Below, one piece after another: positions 57,001 to 64,000 of a stretch of DNA of 64,000 nucleotides. Position 1 is the stretch's first letter, and each line of letters begins with the position of its first letter. Source of the DNA: Paraphaeosphaeria minitans (taxonomy: Eukaryota; Ascomycota; Dothideomycetes; Pleosporales; Didymosphaeriaceae); NCBI GenBank assembly GCA_015832175.1, contig WJXW01000006.1:2418001-2482000 (forward strand). Direction: 5' to 3'. Both the position numbers and the translations under genes were made by a program. The notes beneath the pieces are model-generated. The model worked only from the letters and a program-made list of their open reading frames with translations, had not been told where the DNA came from and made no database searches.

Positions 57001-57319
57001 GTAGAGTCCTCATTACAGTTGGCTCTATATCTTTCATGGATTCGCATCGAAAGATTAAGTGATCGATCGGGCCCGTATTGTCACTGTTGCGGGAGTAACT
57101 TGGATTGAGCTGGTTTCTTTTGGCATTGTGGTTGACTGCAAAGGGACCTAAGATGAGTTTCTCGTTGAGGAATTGTCTGACTGCAGAACATCGTAACTTG
57201 CGGCTAAGGCACTGTTTCTTGTCCTTATCCACAGTTTCAATCTCAGCAACGTAGAAGGTGGGAAGGTTATCAAGGGTGTAAACGAGAGACCCCAACGAGG
57301 CCTTGTAACCGGAAGGCAT
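54034..57319 (-). CDS. Divergent Argonaute with substituted slicer residues
   Basis: Exons 57319-54629 and 54558-54034 (70-bp phase-0 intron) encode 1,071 residues. The N-terminal domain is hard to recognise. A Ser/Pro-rich linker (about 300-395) precedes a PAZ-like region (about 425-500; YFQKVKKANLKYAHLPLAKV, WIPLEFLQLRKGQ). PIWI covers about 600-930: YFPRGLLHKINFMLGGTNHKL split as LLHKINFMLGGTNHKL, MILGAHVSHPGSSAG, CPSVAAVVG, VIFFRHGLDPDSQ and SVALPIHFAQKLARR. At the catalytic positions H729 replaces Asp in GxDVSHP, H815 replaces Asp in FRDG, and Q921 occupies the usual His/Asp place. So slicing is probably lost while guide binding may remain. An acidic stretch of about 100 residues precedes a normal Argonaute ending (NHTMFYL). 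No stop or frameshift interrupts the 3.2 kb, so the gene appears maintained. Confidence 0.85.
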
Positions 57320-57943
57320 AGTTTAAGCTGAGAGTTCGAAAGTTAAGTTGGTAGATGTAGCTGTAAATGTATGCCCTCAAGACCAGAAAGTTTGCTGGAC
57401 CTGGGGAATCTCCAACAGCGAGCCGAGCCCACCTATATGCACTTCCAGCTCTAGAAGTTTGCCATGTTCGCATATTTAGTCTCGATCATGGGGACACCAA
57501 GCTGTGCTTGCTTCGCAATCTAGAGATTGGACCTACTTTGGTTTGTTGGTGTGTGTATGACCGGATACAGGATTGTGCGAAGGCCATGTGGTTCGTGAAA
57601 TTCTGTGTTCTACCTTTCGCATGGACAGTTGAAATCTAGCAATCAAATCAGCAAAACCACAAAACCGGAAAAGGAAGCTTGCAATGTCAGCACGCGGCAA
57701 GACCAGGATTTTCGTTCTCTAAGCGGAGGGAATATATGACTGTAAAGTCGGATATCATCATTAACAGCGCGCGCGATCGAATAGCAAATGCGAAACCAAG
57801 CTTAATGAACTCAGTCGAACCGAGCAAGTTTTCAGTCTACAGGAGCAAGGGCCAACTGCCAGAATCGCGCTGCTGGCACTCGAAACCCATAACCCTGCAC
57901 AACATTGCTGAGAATTCTCCCCGCGGTATGCATGCCAAACGTC
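57320..57943. other. Intergenic region, HET 3' end and Argonaute promoter
   Basis: 624 bp between two minus-strand genes. No recognised regulatory motif or RNA was seen. Confidence 0.5.
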
Positions 57944-60178
57944 TCACTGCAACACAGCCACAACCGGTTTCCAATCCAACTTTTTCATCAGCGAAGTCTT
58001 CGCCCGCAGGACATCCAGCCTCTCGAAAACGCCACCACCTGCTGGCTGCACAACCAGACACACGATAGTCGGGTCGTCCTCATCCGTGTATTCTGGCTGC
58101 TTTGGATTAGGGCCCCAGTAGAAATTCCCTATTACAATGATCTGTAGTTGTAAGCCAGCTTCGATCTTCTCCGTCCACTCGCTTGAGAAGCCAATGCCGT
58201 CAAGCGATTCTTCCGCGATGAATTCAGAGCTAGGATACGCTCGGTTGAGGTTGCTGTATTCGTTCAGAGGTTGCGAGCTGATATGGATGGTAGCGATGAT
58301 TGTCTTGATGGTGAGGCAGTTTGAAGGTATCGTTGTCGATTTGGCGATGTCGAAGTACGTTGGGAGCTCCTCTTTTATCCAGTCTTCGTCTGTGTCGAAT
58401 GCTCCACTCGGTGCGATATTCAGACGATCCCATGGTGTCACATCGGGAGAGGTGATACGCCATGGCTCGAGATCTCCATTTGTAGAAGTCCGTATGCCCC
58501 AGATACCAACGCGACGCCATTTTTCTGCAGAATCGACCTGATAGCTCAAATTGAATGTTTCCGTGGACGGTAAATCCCATATCCAGCCCGTCCAAGACCA
58601 GGATGGAAATCCTGATCTGCGCTGCGTGAGACCCTGGTATGGAACCTTGTTATTCCATGCGTCACGCCCCTGTCCAACCTTCCAATTCAGAGTCTCGCAA
58701 AAGTAGCCGATGGGGAGACCGTAATGAAACCTGCCAAGAAGCTTTTTCGAAGCAGAGAGCGCGCCTTCGAATGCGAGTAAATGATCCGACGGTACGGAGA
58801 GGCTTCTCTGGAGGAAATTCTGGAGCCAGCTTGCGTAGAACTGATTTATGAATATCCGTGGAAAGAAGACATCCGCCGCCCAGGCGGAACGTACTGGTAC
58901 TTTCAAGGGTTCCAATTCCGCGGACATTGTCCAGACTGGAACCGAGCTACCCAGATCCGTAGACCCGTCGTCTATATACTCAAGGGGGTGATCTTCGCAC
59001 CATGCGAGCGTTCTACAATGGAAGACCACCTGCTCAGGAAGAAATATGAGGTGACGCCTCGACAGAAGGAATTCCTGGAAGGTCCATCCCCTGCTCACCC
59101 AAGTGGACCGCCAGAAGGCCGCCATTGGGTCCTTTTGAATTGAGACAAAGAATTGATCTCCGATTTTACCCATTGTTTGGGTCACACGTGTATCGCTCGG
59201 GTGTACCCCAGGCAGGCCAGCGTTGGAGTCCGAACCGCATGCTGCGATAACAGTGAGCGCAGACGCGCCGTAGATAACATCCATCTTCGGAATCTGGGCC
59301 AGCTTTTCCTCGTTCGTCCAAGCCCCTGATTCCGTCTGTATTTCATCATCTTGTATGATGCACAGTGAATCAACCCACAGGTAGCGCTCATCGATGAGCT
59401 GGCAAAGTCGTATGGCTTCTCGAATGATTCGTGGAACAATCCTTCCTTCTGACTCCATCTCTTCTTCGACATCAGCGTACTCCCCCTTGGCTTCTGTACG
59501 GCTATCTGGCGTGATCGAACCAGGCTGCTCCAGAAACTGTTTGTTGGATCTTTTCAACATGACCTGTTCAACCCCGCCCCAAACATAACTCAAGGCGATG
59601 TAACGCACATCAGGCGGTGCGTCTACCAGCCTCCCTTCTTGGACATCAATCACCCGAAAAGGGAAGTCGAAGTCTTTTGAGGAGTGATCTGGTTTGCACG
59701 CAGCGTGTTGCGCATCACATTTAGCTAGCCATATCTTCGCTAGCAAGGGATTGAACGACGCGAATACAGGCCGAGCAGCGAAAGAATGCACAGTTTCTGT
59801 ACCTTGGGCTGTTACACTTGGATTGACCGGTGCTAGAATTAACTCGTAACCACATGCTTGGAATATGCATGTATGGTGATCCAGGCCTCTGTGCGAAGAT
59901 GGCTTTGAGTTGAAGACTTTGATTTCCGTGGTGGTCGGATCAAAGCCAGGGAACCGCGAGAAACAGCGATGCAAGATCTGGCAAAGCTCGCACTCACTGG
60001 GAGAGAGCCCTGTGATGACTGCGGGCTGCACCCTCCCGTATGTTTTTTTCCACCATTCGCGGTGAGCTTGAAAGTCCTTGCCCGCCTGGCTGATATCGAC
60101 GAGTAGAGGAAGATAGGGTGTGCATCGCTCACAGAGTGTTGCTGATTCTGGTCTTTCCACTGACCATGTGGTTGACAT
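57944..60178 (-). CDS. HET-domain (heterokaryon incompatibility) protein
   Basis: A single exon of 744 residues starts at ATG 60178 (MSTTWSVERPESATLC). The HET domain lies at about 190-390 and has its three usual blocks: YIALSYVWGG, RYLWVDSLCIIQDD with MDVIYGASALTVIAACG, and SRGWTFQEFLLSRRHLIFLP followed by VVFHCR. The N-terminus has a C-x2-C start and ECELCQILHR, common in this family. The C-terminal half (to 744) includes FPSWSWTGWIWDLPS, the WSW-type block seen after many HET domains. HET proteins trigger cell death or growth arrest on non-self recognition after hyphal fusion; the partner and allele are unknown. The frame is fully intact. Its promoter is shared with the phosphatase gene at 60697. 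Confidence 0.95.
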   Translation of the reverse strand: MSTTWSVERPESATLCERCTPYLPLLVDISQAGKDFQAHREWWKKTYGRVQPAVITGLSPSECELCQILHRCFSRFPGFDPTTTEIKVFNSKPSSHRGLDHHTCIFQACGYELILAPVNPSVTAQGTETVHSFAARPVFASFNPLLAKIWLAKCDAQHAACKPDHSSKDFDFPFRVIDVQEGRLVDAPPDVRYIALSYVWGGVEQVMLKRSNKQFLEQPGSITPDSRTEAKGEYADVEEEMESEGRIVPRIIREAIRLCQLIDERYLWVDSLCIIQDDEIQTESGAWTNEEKLAQIPKMDVIYGASALTVIAACGSDSNAGLPGVHPSDTRVTQTMGKIGDQFFVSIQKDPMAAFWRSTWVSRGWTFQEFLLSRRHLIFLPEQVVFHCRTLAWCEDHPLEYIDDGSTDLGSSVPVWTMSAELEPLKVPVRSAWAADVFFPRIFINQFYASWLQNFLQRSLSVPSDHLLAFEGALSASKKLLGRFHYGLPIGYFCETLNWKVGQGRDAWNNKVPYQGLTQRRSGFPSWSWTGWIWDLPSTETFNLSYQVDSAEKWRRVGIWGIRTSTNGDLEPWRITSPDVTPWDRLNIAPSGAFDTDEDWIKEELPTYFDIAKSTTIPSNCLTIKTIIATIHISSQPLNEYSNLNRAYPSSEFIAEESLDGIGFSSEWTEKIEAGLQLQIIVIGNFYWGPNPKQPEYTDEDDPTIVCLVVQPAGGGVFERLDVLRAKTSLMKKLDWKPVVAVLQ

Positions 60179-60696
60179 CGCGAACCTTGGTGGATGGGTG
60201 GTGGTAGGTATGGCAGGCTACCTACCTAGGGGAGGGGCAACGCTGGCGCCTTCCGAGAAGCCGGGTACGAAGGATCGCAGATCAACAGATTATAGACAAA
60301 AACAAGAACCCCAGAATGGTTTAGTTTCATCAAAGATTGATTCTTATGAGGTAGTGTTCCAGAAATGATCCGAAAGACCAGAGGAACTAGGTACCCTCAG
60401 GTTCAAGCTTTTGTTATCCTACATTTAATCTTCAAAACAAGACCATGTGACGAAGACTCTGCAAGCTGCGCGCGGTCTCTTATAGTACTCATAGATTGTG
60501 TATATAATCTCAATTGGATACAGAGAGATATTGGAACATGCTTTGCCAATGACAGCCGTTGGATTCTCATTGAACTACACCACGCAAAGTTGGTTCCCGT
60601 ACAAAAGCGGGTCCCTACCACACTTCTGCCTCGTCTCGAGTCCAATGCAGGACGCACACCAAAAAGCATATCCAACATCCATACCCAAAGATTCCC
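60179..60696. promoter_or_regulatory. Divergent promoter region, HET gene and phosphatase gene
   Basis: 518 bp between divergent starts. It contains CTACCTACCTAGG (60218-60230), another TAGGTA-type element. Specific factor sites could not be named. Confidence 0.4.
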
Positions 60697-61743
60697 ATGC
60701 CGAGCCCAGCGCATAGTCCAATGCTCAAGATGACCTCCCCACAATCCCTCACAGACTTTCTCTCCCAAAAACTCCCCCAAAACTACCGCACCCACCTCCG
60801 CACTTCCGTCCTCCCCACCCTCCTCACCTCCATCACACGCATAGCAGAATGCCTCCGCTCCTCCCTCGACATCCAAGCAGCAGGGAGCCAAAACACATCC
60901 GGCGACGCCCAGCTGAACGTCGACCTCGCCACCAACGAGATAATCCACGCCGCCATCCGGACCTGCCCCTCCATCATCTCCGCCTCGAGCGAAGAAGACG
61001 AAGGCGAGAACGCCGTCCAGCACGACGCCGGCATCAAAGCGCACCAGCATGGCAAGGAGCAGTACGCCGTCGCCTTCGACCCGCTCGACGGGTCCTCCAT
61101 CATCCCCGCCAACTGGAGCGTAGGCACCATCATCGGCATCTGGGACGGCAAGTCTGCGCTCGACCAGCCCGCGGAGACGCACCAAGTCGCCGCGATCCTG
61201 GGCGTGCTGGGGCCACGCACCACAGCCATCGTAGCCATCCGGCTGCCAAAGTCGGCGGCGAGTTTGTGCTTCGAAGTCGGGCTTTCATCCGCGACGGCCG
61301 ACGTCGTCGTCGTGCGGGACCGGGTATGCTTCGCCGCCCCGGAGGCGGTCAGGACGCGGTACTTTGCGGCTGCGAACCTGCGTGCTGCGGCGCAGGAGCC
61401 ACGGTACAAGGCGCTGATTGATCGGTTCATCGAGGATGAGTATACGCTGAGGTACTCGGGTGGTCTTGTGCCGGATATTTATCACTCGCTGGTCAAACGC
61501 CACGGGGTGTATGTCTCGCCTGTAACCGCCAAATCACACGCCAAACTCCGTCTTCTCTACGAAGTTGCGCCTGTGGCGTTGATCGTGGAGTGTGCCGGAG
61601 GCCGCGCGGTAGATCCTACTAGCGGGGAGAGGATACTAGGGAAGAGGGTGCTGGATGTGGACGACAGGTCTGGGTTATTGTGTGGGACGGGAGACGAGGT
61701 GGAGATGTGCATTGGGATGTTGATTGGAGGGGGAAAGAGGTGA
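60697..61743 (+). CDS. FBPase/sedoheptulose-bisphosphatase-family sugar phosphatase
   Basis: An intronless 348-residue protein starts at ATG 60697 (in-frame ATGs also at 60721 and 60730). It has the lithium-sensitive phosphatase fold: metal-site SASSEEDEG, the signature YAVAFDPLDGSSIIPANWSVG with the DPLDGS metal/phosphate loop, and the C-terminal LRLLYEVAPVALIVECAGGRA. YSGGLVPDIYHSLVKRHGVY matches the sugar-bisphosphate binding segment. It is closer to plant SBPase and stand-alone fungal relatives than to gluconeogenic FBPase, which usually has a longer N-terminal AMP region. It probably dephosphorylates a ketose bisphosphate in the cytosol; the exact substrate is inferred. GC-rich third positions and absence of introns set it apart from neighbours. 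Confidence 0.85.
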   Translation: MPSPAHSPMLKMTSPQSLTDFLSQKLPQNYRTHLRTSVLPTLLTSITRIAECLRSSLDIQAAGSQNTSGDAQLNVDLATNEIIHAAIRTCPSIISASSEEDEGENAVQHDAGIKAHQHGKEQYAVAFDPLDGSSIIPANWSVGTIIGIWDGKSALDQPAETHQVAAILGVLGPRTTAIVAIRLPKSAASLCFEVGLSSATADVVVVRDRVCFAAPEAVRTRYFAAANLRAAAQEPRYKALIDRFIEDEYTLRYSGGLVPDIYHSLVKRHGVYVSPVTAKSHAKLRLLYEVAPVALIVECAGGRAVDPTSGERILGKRVLDVDDRSGLLCGTGDEVEMCIGMLIGGGKR

Positions 61744-62298
61744 ACGCGTTGTTTTCGGTGCATTTACGGATAGGGATGAGACTATGCGCAGTGAACATAG
61801 ACTACGATACTGCTTACATGGATTTCCAACCGTTCTCTATTCTCTCGGTCACAGCACCGTGCACAGTTTAAAAAGAACACGATCATTGCTTGGGACTCTC
61901 CAAAAAGACACACGCTACCCTACCTTAACCAGCCAGCCTGCCCTACCTATCGTTACACTCCGCATGCATCAAGCTCGTCCGTCCCATCCCCAAGCCACAA
62001 GCTCGCAAGGCAGACACCTTACTCCCAGAATGATACCATACCCGTTCAAAATACCACAGACGTGTAAACCAAACATGCAGGACACCAGACGCTGTGCTCC
62101 ATCTCATCACATTGCACCGCCCCGTGTCCATCATGCAAATACTAATGCCATACCACACCGAAACGTCGGAAATCTCGCCAGGCAGTGGATACCCCCAGCG
62201 CAGAACGTTGTTGGCCACAGTAAGACTTCCTGATAGTTGTTGAATATCCCACCTCCTCGCCAAAATAGATAGATAGCTCATCAGGCCCCCACCCCCTC
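61744..62298. other. Convergent 3' intergenic region
   Basis: 555 bp between the phosphatase gene and the SET-domain gene, which end towards each other. No gene or repeat was seen. Confidence 0.5.
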
Positions 62299-64000
62299 TC
62301 AAGCCTTCACCTTTTTTTCGTACCTCCCGCGCTCATTGCGTACGCGCCCTCGCGGGATCTTCGCCACGCCCGCGCCCGTCTTGTGCATCCCGCGCGGCGC
62401 CAGCGCAGACCCTTTCTTCTTACCGGCGAGCTTTGCCTTTGCGACGGCCTTGCCGTACTCGGCGTCGACGTCGCTGTCGGGGACTTCCTCTTCTTGTGAG
62501 CTGTCAGATTCCATTTCCGAGTCTGAATCCGGGACTTCGAGTGTGCGCTGGCCGAGCTCACCAGAAGCCTTGCTGAGCTTGAGGGGTTTGATGGCTTTGC
62601 GGCTGGGGGTTACTTTCTTGTTCGCGCTGCGGAGGGAGGCGGGCGTGATGTTTGGCGATTCTTCTTCAGACGAGGACTCTGGTGTTGCACTACGGCGTCG
62701 CGACATGAGCAGAGCCGCCTTGCTCGACCTCTGCAGAAGCAAGCCCTTCGCCGCTTTGCCTGGGAGGTTCTTGACAGGCTTCAAAGCCCCTGGCTTGGGC
62801 GCCGCCTTGGAGACTGTCAGCTTCCGCTTAAGGTTGATGATCGTCTTCTTCGACGTCCGGACCGTGGGTTTAGCCGCCGTGGACGCCTTGTGCAGCAGCC
62901 TGCCTCGCTTGGAGGTGGCGAGAGCTTTGTGACGCTGCATCGCTCGGTTCTCACGTGAAGCAATCATGGTGGCGTGGGCCTCAGCTTCCCGCGTGGCTCG
63001 CTCGCGCTCTGCCTCGCTCTGAGCCAGCGCATTCCGCGCTTTCGTCATGGCCGAGGTGACCACCATGCGCTTCTTCGGAGAGTTCGGCGCGCTCACGGAT
63101 CCTCGGCCTCCTCCCATTATCTCTTGCAGCTTGCGCTTGGCTCCAGCCATTCCGGCCAGGAAAGCTGAAGGCAGAGACCGCTCCTCGTGATTGGCAGGTT
63201 TCTTGGGTTTGGGGCCTAGAACACCTCGACATGATTTGGTACCGCAACGGCACTCTTGGATGTTTTTCAGTGAAAATGGGCTGTAGGGAGTCAGTTTCGT
63301 TGTTGCTTGGTCATGTGTGCAACTCACTCAAAATTGTAGTCGTAGGTCAGTTCCTCGCCGGTCATGATGCCTCGAGAGCCCGCGAACAGTGCCATGCGCG
63401 GTTCTCCGCCCACAGTCCACTTAATCATCTCGCAGTTTGGCTCGCAAGAATGGTTCACGAAGCGCGCAATAGTTCCGCGAGTCGCATCGATAATCATTTT
63501 GTTGTCAAAGCTCATAAGATAGTAACACTGCGGATAGTTAGGGGCATTCTCAAAATCTTCAGAGCGAGGAAACTCACCTTATCTTTCTTGTAGACCTGCT
63601 TCATGCGTCGCTCGCACTCGTCCTGGGTGATGATTTCGCCAGCGTACTCAACGATGATTTGGTGGGGCTCGAAACACCGCATGGCCCGAACACCGTAGCC
63701 CTTGCCTTTGGTCTCCATGACTTCAACACCGTAATCGTAGCCATTGCCCTTTGCGCGCTTCTTCAGCTGTGCGAAAGGGCGATTGTTGCACTGTTCAGGC
63801 GTGAGCGGGCAGTTGGTCCCGTCGCACTCATATGCCATGATGCGGTTGTGGCAGGTCTCCCCGCAGCCATCTTCAGGGTCGCAGAAGCACTGCGACGCGT
63901 CGCCGTGCTTTTCACGCTTCCACAACGCAGATGCATCGCCAATGAAGCGATCTGCAGGTCGTCAGTTCGAAAATGCAAATGTGAAGAGCGATTTGAAACT
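62299..64000 (-). CDS. Ash1-like SET-domain histone H3K36 methyltransferase (5' part beyond window)
   Basis: Only the last three exons are inside: 63951-63578, 63527-63328 and 63280-62299 (introns of 50 and 47 bp). The sequence from 63952 to the right edge reads as intron. Visible are an AWS domain (CFCDPEDGCGETCHNRIMAY, then ECDGTNCPLTPEQCNNRPF) and a SET domain (GYGVRAMRCFEPHQIIVEYAG, ARFVNHSCEPNCEMIKW, GEELTYDYNFD). A post-SET zinc site follows (ECRCGTKSCRGVLG), its cysteines intact. A basic and acidic low-complexity tail of about 300 residues comes after it. ECDGTNCP...CNNRPF with the post-SET ring fits fungal Ash1-type enzymes, which place H3K36me2, better than Set2, whose WW and SRI domains are absent. 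The catalytic NHSCEPN and Tyr in YDY are present. Confidence 0.85.

Overview
The window is nuclear DNA of a filamentous ascomycete. The genes carry short spliceosomal introns (mostly 44-110 bp, GT..AG, with CTRAC-like branch points) and encode fungal families: a Tea1-type kelch protein, Kog1, Ssz1, PTR2 and OPT transporters, a HET-domain protein, an Argonaute and an Ash1-type SET protein. HET, STAND-like and DUF7025-type AAA genes plus traces of C-to-T decay fit Pezizomycotina. Dothideomycetes is my best guess, from overall protein character only. No rRNA, tRNA, CRISPR array or bacterial-type operon was seen.

Layout. 1-20.1 kb is conserved housekeeping sequence: a Tea1-like kelch/coiled-coil polarity gene (minus, cut by the left edge), a repeat-rich 1.8 kb divergent intergenic region, kog1 (TORC1 raptor), an F-box/LRR gene, ssz1 (ribosome-associated Hsp70) divergent from rrp40 (RNA exosome cap), the cytosolic aspartyl-tRNA synthetase gene with two Gcn4/CpcA-type sites upstream, and a PTR2-type peptide transporter. 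21.0-28.7 kb is a decayed accessory island: two related hAT-like MITEs in opposite orientation flank a DUF7025-type AAA ATPase pseudogene with three in-frame stops, each one C-to-T change from a sense codon. It is followed by a STAND/NACHT-like gene broken by three single-base frameshifts. 29.9-42.2 kb returns to intact genes: a DHA1-type MFS transporter, SCO1, an OPT-type oligopeptide transporter and an unrecognised coiled-coil gene, separated by gene-poor DNA rich in mini- and microsatellites and TAGGTA-type palindromes.

42.2-60.2 kb is a second accessory region: an LTR-like scrap, a degraded SF1 helicase, an intact dynamin/SLIP-GC-like large GTPase, a DUF7703-type membrane protein, an AT-rich gap, a divergent Argonaute and a large HET-domain gene. 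The Argonaute keeps PAZ and PIWI folds but has His, His and Gln at three of the four slicer positions, plus a long acidic insertion before its conserved C-terminus. It is the most interesting gene here. The window ends with an FBPase/SBPase-family phosphatase and the 3' part of an Ash1-like H3K36 methyltransferase gene.

Functional themes. The conserved genes are ordinary housekeeping functions (TORC1 signalling, translation, exosome, copper delivery to cytochrome oxidase, peptide uptake). The accessory genes belong to families linked to nucleic-acid silencing, non-self recognition and NTPase switches, and the neighbouring pseudogenes show rapid turnover. Joint function of the Argonaute, HET protein and GTPase is only an inference from proximity. 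Exon boundaries were set by hand from reading frame and splice consensus.
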